Positions 11,609 through 22,084 of a stretch of DNA of 64,000 nt are shown piece by piece (the stretch's first letter is position 1; each line of letters starts with the position of its first letter). Source of the stretch: Pictodentalium vernedei (Eukaryota > Mollusca > Scaphopoda > Dentaliida > Dentaliidae); NCBI GenBank assembly GCA_031216915.1, contig CM062292.1, positions 201,893,262 through 201,957,261 of the forward strand. Direction: 5' to 3'. The translations under genes and the position numbers were made by a program. The notes under the pieces were generated by a model. The model was not told where the DNA came from and did not search any database. It worked only from the letters and a program-made list of their open reading frames with translations.

Positions 11609-13477
11609 GATGTTACATCCCAACGCTCACCTACATTCGCGCTTGATAATGTCGTTCCAATATAACATGCCTAATATTTAGTTAATATAAATCATTAACT
11701 AGGCATCAAATGATTAATGTGGTTTATGTGATGGCTTTGGAAAGTTTATATTTCTGCATGTATTATATATCAATTCAACATAGAATCACTGGATATAAAA
11801 GCATTTTTTTCTTTTAGAAATGTTTATGATTAAGAATATGAATCATGAGGACAGATATTAAATCATAAATAAGAATTAGGAAAGGCTTTCATAAATCACT
11901 GAAATTGTAATTGAAGTACATTCATTGGTCAAAGAGAAGATGCGGAAAAACATTTGTTCAAGAAAGTGACTATAAGTCCCAACAAAAATACATCACATCA
12001 ACAACTAAAATAAGCCTTAATGTTACTAGTAACAAGTATGAGAAAGTATTAAATAAAAAAAAAAAGTTAAAAAAATTTTTTTTTAAAGAAAGTGAATATA
12101 AGTCCCAAAAATCCCCCTCAAATTCCTCTAATATGCATGTAATAAGGGCGCAACGTTACCGCAATGTAGTTCAGTAACCCATGCATACAATATCAATTGC
12201 CTGGAAAGACACATAGAAACAGAACTCACCTTAACACCTCACCATAACACAAACTTTTAGAACTTAAAATTGAGTAAGTCAGAGAAAAACGTGAACATTG
12301 TGACTGAAAAAAAGAAAAGAAATCAGTTAAATTTCTGCATACAGTAGGGTTAATACCTACAGTTGTTATTGAAATGAGAAAATAAACAGTAATGAGAGGT
12401 GAAGGCACCACAATCTGCACAAAAGCTGACTTTAACGCAAATTCTTACAACACCTAAACGCTAATTCTTACAACAAGTTTTGGCAGAAAATCAGCCTCAA
12501 ATTCCTCAAATATGCATGTAATGAGGGTTAAATATTACTGCAATGGAGTTCAGTAACCCAAGTGTAGAATATTAATTGCCTGGCAAGACACATAGAAACA
12601 CAACTCACCTAAACACAAAGTTTACAAAGTTTTACAACTTAAAATTTACTAAGTCCGAGAAAAACATGAAAACTTTGACTGAAAAAAAGAAAATTTCCGT
12701 TAAATTTCTGCATACAGTGGGGTTAATACCTACAGTTGTTATTGAAATATGAAAATCAACAGTAATGAGAAGTTAAAGCAGCACAATCTGCACAAAAGTT
12801 GACTTTAATGCAAATTCTTACAACACCTAAACGCAAATTCTTACAACAAATTTGGCAGAAAATTTTAGGTGAAATTTGGAAAAAAGTTGTAGTATCAGGG
12901 TTAAATACTGTTCTGATAGTCCCCTGCAACCTACATATGCAATATCAAAGGCCTGAGCCCACTGATCTTTGAGAACTCACCTTAACACCTCACCTTAACA
13001 CAAACTTTTAGAACTTAAAATTTACTAAGTCCGAGAAAAACAAAAATTTTGAATGAAAAAAAAAAAAAATTCCGTTAAATTTCTGCATACAGTCGGGTTA
13101 ATACCTACAGTTGTTATTGAAATATGAAAATCAACAGTTATGAGAAGTTAAAGCAGCACAATCTGCACAAAAGCTGACTTTAACGCAAATTCTTACAACA
13201 CCTAAACGCAAATTCTTACAACTTTTGGCAGAAAATTTTAGGTGAAATTTGGAAAAAAGTCGTAGTATCAGGGTTAAATACTGTTCTGATAGTCCCCTAC
13301 AACCTACATATGCAATATCAAAGGCCTGAGCTCACTGATGTTTGAGAAATTAACCTTAACATTAAATCTTACAATATTGGACACGCCGGACGCCGACACC
13401 GATGCCGACGCCAACGCTGACGCCCGAGGTTATGACAATAGCTCACCACATCTTACAGATGTAGGGTGAGCTAAAAA
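11609..13477 (+). mobile_element. Helitron-like element with a ~375-bp tandem core
   Basis: ACAAGAGGGATGTTACATCCCAACGCTCACCT at the left. Core units start at about 12229, 12608 and 12979 (TTAGAACTTAAAATT.A.TAAGTC.GAGAAAAAC). It ends with GCCGGACGCCGAC... and ATCTTACAGATGTAGGGTGAGCT. GCCGACG triplet-like repeats lie at 13385-13425. Confidence 0.6.
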
Positions 13478-14862
13478 TCATTAATTATAAATTACACCAT
13501 TACTACTCCATCAATCATATTGCTCGCAGAGATCTAATGTGTAAAGGCCTTCTGTACCTGTATGTCCAGAGGCTCAGTAATGATTTCACGTCAACTTAAG
13601 TCTTTGCTCCTACAGAGGCAGCCAAGACTCAACTAGAAAACACTGTTAGAACAGTTTGATCATTTCTTGGGGCCAATATAGTGGCATCCTGTTAACTGAA
13701 TAGCCATTTGCAAGTGAAAAATATTAACAGGAGTTTGCAATTAGCAAGGATTTTGTTTTTTTCCTGTACTCTTGTGATAGACTGTGCATTTATTCTTGTA
13801 TATCTTTTTTGGCAGTGCTCTGTCACATGGGCATATATAAAGCTTTTATAGTATTATTTTTTAGATTTTTATTTTCTACACATGAATATACATGAATCAA
13901 ATAAGTAGTAATTATCCCTTCATAAGAAGCGGCAATTAACCTGCCAGTAAATTGCATTACCTCTTGAAATGCAAGTGATTAATTTCAACTACAAAAAGTC
14001 AGGTATAGACAATACACTTTCAGAAAATACAATTGTAGAAGTTTAATTTTATTTTATTTTATTGGCCCCTGGAAGGCTTTTCTGTCAAAGCTGAAATAAG
14101 GTTCCTTAGGATTAAATCTTAAACAACCAAATCATCTGAATCCTCCAAACAGTATAAAAAGAAAAATTGATTCAACAACTCTGAAGAGTTCGAGAGGATC
14201 TCGACTTTCTATGATCCTGTACTGGTTGCTTGTCTAGCCTTACCAGTTTCGTCCTGATAGTCCTTAATTCATCAGAGGCAAATAGGGACTACTTTGTCTC
14301 AGCTTTATATACCCTCATTTGGCAGATGCATGTTTTGGCACATGCATATTGGCAGATGTGTGATGCAGGAAAGCTCAATACTTGGGACTTAATTACTCAA
14401 CCACAGCAGGGAGGGCACAGCTTTACAAATGACAAGACCTGTGTATCCACTTCTGTGGCTTGCCCTACCCCTCTTTCTCTTCCCCATCAACCCCCTCTTT
14501 ATGGGGTTTATTACATGACCAGAATGTCCCAAAAGGATGTATTTATGCATCCACCAACCTATCTTTTTCTACTTTGAAGAAAACACTACTGCCAGAACAA
14601 TTGATTTATATCATAATTGATAGGAACTTGTGCAGCCACCAAACGGATCATAGACTATCAGATCTCTGTTACCAATAATTACAGGCCCTGTACTCAGACC
14701 CATAAAAACCTGATACGACTTACCAGTGCTACGTTTGATAATTACACTAGATATTCATCTTCAAGACGGAACAACCAAACAAATATTTTCTTCCGTTTTC
14801 CGTCCACAATATAATTTATAACATCTTACTGGAATAATTGTATTGAGAAACAGTTTCAATAA
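13478..14862. other. No gene identified; one pogo-like MITE fragment
   Basis: 13685-13770 matches the left part of the CAGT..AGCC MITE. ORFs at 14230-14577 and 14617-14814 show no known motif. Confidence 0.4.
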
Positions 14863-15125
14863 GGTTTTCATGGGGAAAACAATCTGGGAAATGGTGGGTC
14901 TGCCAAGTATAACATATGGTACAGAAGTGGTACCCCAAAACCAAACGGCTGTAAAGAGCTTGGAAACCCTGCAGAACGATGCAGGCTGATGGATAACTGG
15001 GTCGAGTAATGCCGTGGCACTAGAAGCAATCAGAGGGAGCTTGGGTGGATGAGGATCAAGGACAGGATAGACTTATTGAAACTCGGTTATCTTAATTATT
15101 TGGTAAATCTCTCTTTGCTCTATAA
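14863..15125 (+). pseudogene. Non-LTR retrotransposon RT C-terminal fragment
   Basis: The frame from 14863 reads VFMGKTIWEMVGLPSITYGT, then LETLQNDAG, a stop, ITGSSNAVALEAIRGSLGW, and after a frameshift DRIDLLKLGYL. The string LPSITYG..., LE.LQ...ITG, EAIRGELGW, RI..LKL is typical of the region after the RT fingers/thumb in Jockey/CR1/RTE-like LINEs. One stop and one frameshift show it is dead. Confidence 0.6.
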
Positions 15126-15245
15126 TTGTTATACAACTAACATGTCAAACTGTACTGGAAATGTGGAAAATGGTTTGGTGTTTGCTAATTAAAAGAACTA
15201 TTCAAATAAGAAATATCCTATTACGTGGGCCCAACTGTACTAAAA
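15126..15245. mobile_element. pogo/Tigger-like MITE 3' fragment
   Basis: ACTAACATGTCAAACTGTACTGGAAA, ATGGTTTGGTGTTTG and ATCCTATTACGTGGGCCCAACTGTA match the right half of 5811-6250. Confidence 0.5.
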
Positions 15246-15332
15246 ATGTGAAGAAATGAAGTTAAAAACATTGTTTTTTATCCTTCCTCTGTTGGTTCTT
15301 TGTAAAAACCTCCATCATTGGAAAGACAATGA

Positions 15333-17571
15333 ACAAGAGGCCCCAGGGGGCCTGAGGGCGCTCACCTGACATGGTAGCCTAAATATCAACCCAGAGATTT
15401 CAACAAGTTGCATCTGCTCCTCCTAAGAAAAGCTTATACCAAATATCCAAAGATTCTGACCAGTGGATCTAAAAAAAAAAAGATTTTTAAAGAATATTCC
15501 TCATATTGAACTAAGTTATAATTCGGGCTCCCACAGGGAGCCCATATATGAACCCAGGGACTTGGATTTAACAAACCTGAATCTCACCCCCCCTAAGGAT
15601 GTTGCACACCAAATATCAAAACATTCCGACTGCTGGATCTGAAGAAGAAGATTTTTTAAGAAAATTCCTCATTTTGAATTAAGTTACAATTCAAGCTCCC
15701 ACAATGAGCCCAAATATGGACCTAGGGACATGGCTTGAACAAACTTGAATCTCACCCCTCTAAGGATGCTGCATACCAAATATCAAAACATTCCGACTGC
15801 TGGATCTAAAGAAGATTTTTAAAGAAAATTCCTCATTTTGAACTAAGTTATAATTCGGGCTCCCACAGTGAGCCCAAATATGAACCCAGGGACTTGGCTT
15901 GAACAAAATTGAATCTCACCCCTTAAGCATGGAGCATACCCAATATCAAAAGATTCTGCCTGCTGGATCTGGAGAAGAAGATTTTCAAAGAAATTTGCCT
16001 GAAATGCACTAAGTTCAAATTTGGGCTCCTATACTGAGCCCAAATATAAACCCAGGGGGCCGATTTGAACAAACTTGAATCAGATACACCCCACAATGTT
16101 GCATACCAAATATCAAAAGATTCTGCCCTGCTGGATCTGGAGAAGAAGGTTTTTAAAGAAATTTGCCTGAAATGCACTAAGTTCAAATTCGAGCTTCTAT
16201 AGTGAGCCAAATATAAACCCAGGGGGCCGATTTGAACAAACTTGAATCAGATCCACACCACAATGTTGCATACCAAATATAAAAAGATTCTGCCTGCTGG
16301 ATCTGGAGAAGAAGATTTTTAAAGAAATTTGCCTGAAATGCACTAAGTTCAAATTTGGGTTCCTATACTGAGCCCAAATATGAACCCAGAGGGCTGATTT
16401 GAACAAACTTGAATCAAATCCACCCCGCAATGTTGCATACCCAATATCAAAAGATTCTGCCTGCTGGATCTTGAGAGGAAGATTTTCAAAGAAATTTGCC
16501 TGAAATGCACTAAGTTCAAATTTGGGCTCCTATACCGAGCCCAAATATAAACCCAGGGGGCCAATTGGAACAAACTTGAATTAGATCCACCCCACAATGT
16601 TGCATACCCAATATCAAAAGATTCTGCCTGCGGGATCTGGGGAAGAAGATTTTCAAAGAAATTTGCCTGAAATGCACTAAGTTCAATTTGGGCTCCTATA
16701 CTGAGTCCAAATATAAACCCAGGGGGCCGATTTGAACAAACTTGAATTAGATCCACCCACAATGTTGCATACCAAATATCAAAAGATTCTGCCTGCTGGA
16801 TCTGGGGAAGAAGATTTTCAAAGAAATTTGCCTGAAATGCACTAAGTTTAATGTTTTTCCCATTGCCTACACAGTGTTAAAAAGTGCTGACTCAGCACTT
16901 TTTCAAAGTGCCAAAACTGTACCCTATGATAAAACCGTTGGCAATTTTTTTTTTACCAATCCTTTTTGTTGGTCCTAAGGAAGCTTCACAACACATAAAA
17001 ATTCTCGGTGCCGTGCAGTTTTGGAGATATGGGCGTTTTAATTTTTTTCTATTTTTAGCTCCTGCAGTTCCCACGGGGCTGCAGGAAAATTTTTGTTGGC
17101 ATAAATCAAGTACTTATAACCCAATAATACCTCGTATTAAATTTGGTTCAAATCGGCCTCTAGGTTCAGAAAATAGAAATTTTGGGCGGGGCAAAAATTC
17201 TTGCCCCTCTCAGAACAAAGGTAAATATTGCCCATCAAACTTCTCTTGAACAAACTTGAGTCTATAACTCAAATGGAAGCTGCATACCAAATATCAAGTT
17301 TCTGCTATGGCTGGTTCATGAGAAGAAGATTTTTTAAAATTTTGTTCATTTTGGCCCCACCCCACTCCACAATATGAGCAGAAATCCAATTTGAAGAAAA
17401 ACCCAAATGCCCCTATATAACCACTACTTACATGAAATTTAATTAAAATGTGGCCAGTGGTTTAGGAGAAAGAGGCTCGAACACCACCTTCACGCTGGAC
17501 AACGGACGGACGGATGGACGAAGAGTGATAAGAAAAGCTCACCCTGACTTTCAGTCAGGTGAGCTAAAAAC
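15333..17571 (+). mobile_element. Pearl/Helitron-like element with a 167-bp tandem core
   Basis: Left end AACAAGAGGCCCCAGGGGGCCTGAGG; right end GACTTTCAGTCAGGTGAGCT. Five units with CAATGTTGCATACC are spaced about 167 bp between 16090 and 16770. Diverged 150-bp units precede them, and the TTTTGGAGATATGGGCG flank and an ACGGACGG tract follow. Closest relative: 22085-24962. Confidence 0.7.
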
Positions 17572-17682
17572 AAGTACCTTTGTCACCTCCTCTCTTCATT
17601 ACTCTTGTTTAAAAGTTTATTACCACTCTTTTTCATCTTGCTTGATATAGGATGAAAGGTTCCTCAAGAGACAAATACAGTT

Positions 17683-17903
17683 GAGCCCTGTTAATTGAAT
17701 AGCCACTTCATCAGAGAAAATTTTTCATTTACCAAGAGTATTCAATTAACAGGAATTTGGAATTTTCCTCCATTCTAGTGATAACCTGGGCATTTAATCT
17801 ATTATATTTTGCTTATCAGAGCTCATGGAGCTCTGTCAAACAAGACATAATAGATTAAATGCCTGTATTGAACACACTGAGGCCAAAAGTCTGTAATGTT
17901 TAC

Positions 17904-17943
<40 letters not shown>

Positions 17944-18333
17944 GCTCACATATGTCTACACAATGGCTAATCATGACCGCAACATGGATAAAAAGTCAAG
18001 TTCACCCAATCATTTATACCCATCTTGCCCATTTTAGAGGACTTCCTCCCCATGCATTGGTGACAGGTCTGATTTTACCAGTAAAACTTCCCAGGGTTCC
18101 CAAAGGGAGAATAAGTTTATAAACAGGGAGAATTTGGTGACTGTCAAGATAATTTCTTGACATATTATGAAATAATTTTTCATTCAATGAGTTGAGTCTA
18201 TAAACTAGATGTAATTAACAGGTCAAATTTGACTTAAGGTATTGTAAATGGTTTCGTGTTTGGAACTTATATTCAATTAACAGGGTGATTCAATTACGAA
18301 ATATCTAATTAAGTGGGCTCTAATATTATCAAA
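17683..18333. mobile_element. pogo/Tigger-like MITE with a nested SINE tail
   Basis: ACAGTTGAGCCCTGTTAATTGAATAG at the left and ATCTAATTAAGTGGGCTCTAATA at the right. A central hairpin lies at 17790-17862. A reversed SINE piece with (TTTA)n is inserted at 17904-18115. Confidence 0.65.
17904..18115 (-). mobile_element. SINE 3' part, antisense, with a (TTTA)n tail
   Basis: (TTTA)9-10 at 17904-17941 followed by CACAATGGCTAATCATGACCGC, as in the SINE at 40450-40809. Confidence 0.6.
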
Positions 18334-18639
18334 ATAGTTAACAATCACATAAGTAATATCATGTTATCCAATTTTTTCTTTAACTATGATACTTAATTCA
18401 TGCTCACTGAAGTTAAACTTGGTCTTCCTACTGTTATGCTCTTATGATCTCCAACAGAAATAAGAATACCTGAGGTGAAACAGCACAGCTCATAATTCAG
18501 AAAATCCAGCTCAAGAGAGAGAGAGGATCTAATACTGTTACAGTCCTTGACAGAATTGTTAGTATTTTTCATTCCCATTTAACACTTACTCTCCAGAGTA
18601 TTTTCTTGAATTTTTCATAAACTGGCTCACTGTTGCCGA
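18334..18639. other. No gene identified
   Basis: AT-rich; only short chance ORFs. Confidence 0.4.
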
Positions 18640-18850
18640 GTGAAAGCAGAACAGGTTACGGAACATCTGAGTGACATAAAACTTCATGATACAAAACCAG
18701 TCTGTGCACATTTCAGTTCAACAGGCCATTCAAACAACAATCTTACAGTATCAGATATTGGGAGGGAAACAAGAACATCTCAAATAAACGAAACTTGATT
18801 TGCCACATGGAGACAAGATATCATCATGGTACCAACACAAAAGTTAACAA
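18640..18850 (+). pseudogene. Penelope-like GIY-YIG nuclease tail, degenerate
   Basis: One frame reads QVTEHLSDIKLHDTKPVCA, then HFSSTGHSNNNLTVSDI; a second frame continues RNLICHMETRYHHGTN. The pattern EHL.DI...T.PV..HF...GHS..DL....(I), then E..WI..L.T..PHG.N, is the C-terminal GIY-YIG region of Penelope-like elements. The GIY and YIG motifs themselves are not seen, and a frameshift separates the halves. Confidence 0.5.
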
Positions 18851-19026
18851 TTGTGGACCAAGGTTTTGTTTGACGTGAGCATGTTGTCATCACGATGAAA
18901 ATGGATAACATACAGACATCCACTTGATAAATAATGATAAGGTTAATTCCTTTTTAATTTTATATGAACTGCAAGTGCGGAAAATGTGCAACACGACATT
19001 GAAATATCAAAATTTCAACTGTAAAC

Positions 19027-19140
19027 TTTACCCATAATGAAATTGGAAATTTATCCAATTCAGCCTTGTTTGACAGAGCTCATTGAGCTCTGTCAAACAA
19101 GAGTGAATTGGTTAAATTCCTAGTTGCATTATGGGAGAAA
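19027..19140. repeat. Long inverted repeat with a GACAGAGCTC core
   Basis: The left arm TTTACCCATAATG...CTTGTTTGACAGAGCTC pairs with GAGCTCTGTCAAACAAG...GCATTATGGGAGAAA over about 55 bases with a few mismatches. Confidence 0.75.
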
Positions 19141-19640
19141 TATGCTTCTTCAAAGTGCAGTATTTCACATCAATGTGGAGGGGGTTAATATGTGATTTTC
19201 CTGCTATCTTGTCACTGAAAAAATGCTATGGCAGAAAGATATGACAGTATGGATAAACCATGCATTCGTGGAAATATTCATATTTTAGCCACAAAAATAT
19301 AGCTTATGTCCTTTCGTACTGATGATGGGTAATCTACTATGGTTTCGAATCAAAAATTGGAAAAAATAATAAAATTTGACTGGTGATTTCTGTGAATAGG
19401 ACCTATGGTTATGGCTGTAATGTCCAGTAAAGGTTATCAATATGTCAATTCAATGAACAGGTTGATTCTGAATCATGTTTCAATAATACTTTATTTCAGT
19501 TTATGCAATTTGAGTCACAAATTAAAAATATGAGGCATATTATGACTTCTAGACTTTAAAAGATAAAGCATGTACATTAAAATAACATACAATTCTGACA
19601 ACTGGAAAACAAGAAAACCTTAGAGTTAGAATTAAGGTGT
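19141..19640. other. No gene identified
   Basis: I see no ORF or repeat beyond the preceding palindrome. Confidence 0.4.
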
Positions 19641-19888
19641 TTAACTCCTTGCATGCTGCTGATGGATATTCCCACCCAAGACAGAATTTCTCTTGCCATT
19701 AAAATATGTATAGTTTAGATACATTTAATCAACTTTCCCCTCTGTAAATTGAAATGATTTTGCATTACTTATTTCTTGACTTAAATCTTGATGAATTTTT
19801 CATCAAATCTAGCCATGGCTGCTTCACAGCAGCCATGACTAGATTTTATGAAAAATAACTCGAAAATACTCAGCGGGTTAAGAGTTAA
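19641..19888. mobile_element. piggyBac-like hairpin MITE
   Basis: TTAACTCCTTGCATGCTG at the left and CAGCGGGTTAAGAGTTAA at the right. The central hairpin is CATCAAATCTAGCCATGGCTGC paired with GCAGCCATGACTAGATTTTATG. Confidence 0.6.
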
Positions 19889-20109
19889 TACATTCACAGA
19901 AAGTGACTGCGCCAAATATTGTTTAGTAAGAGCTCCAAATTAAGCTTACACTCTTTATATGTGTGTGGGTCTACATGTATGTGGGAAGGGGAGGTTATAA
20001 TATCTTGAGGTAAATTTATCAGTTTTGTCAGCCGAGTGATTTAAACCCAAGCTGTTCACTCCTTCATAACTACTGACCACCACTAGTACAGGCCAGCACC
20101 ATACAACAT

Positions 20110-20290
20110 TTATGATGACGTTTATTGATGTTCAAGACCACTTTCAGTAAATATTGCTCAATCACAATTGCAACAAAAGTAAAAATTCAAATTTAGCGAA
20201 TCATTCTCACCTATTGTGGCCATTTAGAGGGCTCCCACCCAACCACTGATTATCAGGTCCTCTTTGGCCAGTTGAATGTGTGTGCTTCCG
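20110..20290 (-). mobile_element. SINE-tail relic, antisense
   Basis: TTTATTGATGTTCAAGACCACTTTCAG, then CAATCACAATTGCAAC and GGCCATTTAGAGGGCTCCCACCCA, as at 8296 and 17940. Confidence 0.45.
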
Positions 20291-20547
20291 GCAGATATAT
20301 TCCTGTCCAGAACAGGAAATCCCTTGACACCAAAATAAGTAAAATTTGTGCACACTTAAAATTTTCTCCTACAAATTGTGTCGACTTTTTGACCAGCGAT
20401 TTCTTGAGTCAAACTTCAATGAATTTTTCATCAGGAAAACATACAAGGTCCATTTTATTTTAGATAGCACTTGATAAATTTGTGTGGTTGATTGATTTAT
20501 AACAAAAGGAAGCAGGTTGAAAATTTGATCTTATCAGCCCTGTAAAT

Positions 20548-20673
20548 TAACCCTCTGCACACTGATCATGAAATATAAAAACTTCAACATGCAATTCTTT
20601 CCTACAATGCAACTAGGAATTTAACCAATTCAGTTTTGTTTCGATATTTTGACATTAGTGTGCAGAGGGTTAA
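20548..20673. mobile_element. Short piggyBac-like MITE
   Basis: TTAACCCTCTGCACACT and AGTGTGCAGAGGGTTAA are exact complements bordering a 126-bp element. Confidence 0.75.
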
Positions 20674-21185
20674 ATATGGACTATGCCACTACATGTAACA
20701 GAAATGACATGAGTCATCATTCTACAAGATCAGTGATAAAGGGGTTAAAAATTAAATTGCCAAATACGTTCGGATTTTGAAAAAAACTCTTACCACTTTC
20801 AAATTTAATTCTTTTCTCTGCCAAAACATGCATGCCTGCCTATACTGTAAGTGAAATTGCTATCTTGCTGGAGATACTATGAAGTTGTATGTAAACCCTA
20901 AGCAGACTATTTCTAATTTTTAGAAACTTTGAGGCATTCAAGTAGTGATTTCTACTCAAAGACTTAACTGGAAATCAGTGGTGCCTTGCCACTAAACTTG
21001 AAAGTTTTGGTGTAGAAACAATTTGGGTGACTTGTCCATCCACATCCTTAACATTTTTAACTCTTTTGATTTGTTTGCTTATTGGGGTTTAATGACACTT
21101 TCAACATATAATGAAAGAACCCTGATGGTATCTTCCATGTCATTTCAATGGAAGGATCCACAGTAATTATTTGGGAGTAGACCAA
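20674..21185. other. No gene identified; small SINE-tail trace
   Basis: 21075-21110 (GCTTATTGGGGTTTAATGACACTTTCAAC) is an antisense SINE end. Otherwise nothing. Confidence 0.4.
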
Positions 21186-21502
21186 TTAACCCTTTACATA
21201 ACAAATAGGCCTTATCCGTCGGCATAATTTACAAATTGAGCAGTTGTCAAAAAATTATATTTATAAACATTTCAACAAAATCCCATATTATGTGACCCCT
21301 TCATTGGAACAAGCTCATCGAGCTCATTCCAATGAAGGGTCACATGATATGCTTTTGTTGAAATTTGTTGAAAAATTTGAAAAAACAATAATTAAAATAA
21401 TAAATACTGATTGGTCTCCTCTACAAACTGACTGGGCAGCCATTTATTTTATGAAAAGATACTGTTCAAGAAAAAAACTGTCTTTCAGAGTCAAAGGGTT
21501 AA
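21186..21502. mobile_element. piggyBac-like hairpin MITE
   Basis: TTAACCCTTTACATAACA at the left and CAAAGGGTTAA at the right. The hairpin is CATATTATGTGACCCCTTCATTGGAA with its complement, loop near 21319. Confidence 0.65.
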
Positions 21503-21865
21503 GCCCCGCTTAGTTACATGGCACTCTAAAACTCTCTGAATCTATAGTTCTTAGTTGAAAAATGATAAATTTAAAGTACTTTGTATATTTTTTATACTTA
21601 CCAATGGCACAGACTTAGCTGGTGCAAACTCGATATAATTCAGGGTCAAACACAAATTTTGAACTCCCCCCCACAATCCCCCAAATTTGCATACAAAACT
21701 GAAAAATTAAAGTCCTATCTGGTCCTCCATACTTTTGTTTACTGCACATACACGGCAACCAGGAAGGTACTGAAGTTGGCGCCAAGCATCATTCTTTCTA
21801 CAGTGCATGCTAAATGTTATAATCAACGGAGGGTATGAGTGCCCACTCATGGGAGGGCCATCCCT

Positions 21866-21955
21866 GTCTGGGCCATTGCTAAGTATAACAAATATATAAA
21901 TTACTTTAAAATTATCATATTTTTATACTAATAACCAGTGGCACAGACTTAGCTG
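21866..21955 (-). repeat. ICR of DIRS A
   Basis: GTCTGGGCCATTGCTAAG... joins the complement of the left tip (TTATCAT) to the complement of the right tip (ATTTTTATACTAATAACC), as in element B. Confidence 0.8.
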
Positions 21956-22084
21956 AATAGTAAAAAGGCTGGAGAGCCTAGAACTTAGAGAAAAATCCAA
22001 TCTCTCAATTACTTCGATAAAGAATAGCTCCTACAGGAGAATAGGAGAAGACAGAGAAATTATATATGTCCTTCTCTTATTAAA

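Noticed and set aside
15923..16762. Overlapping minus-strand ORFs of up to 137 codons with repeated peptide motifs
   Set aside because: They run across the 167-bp tandem units of a Helitron-like element. The same peptides appear at 23617-24032 for the same reason and show no protein family.
16884..17249. 121-codon ORF, with a 157-codon relative at 24178-24651
   Set aside because: Both lie in the shared right flank of pearl-like elements. The peptide has no recognisable domain and stops differ between copies.
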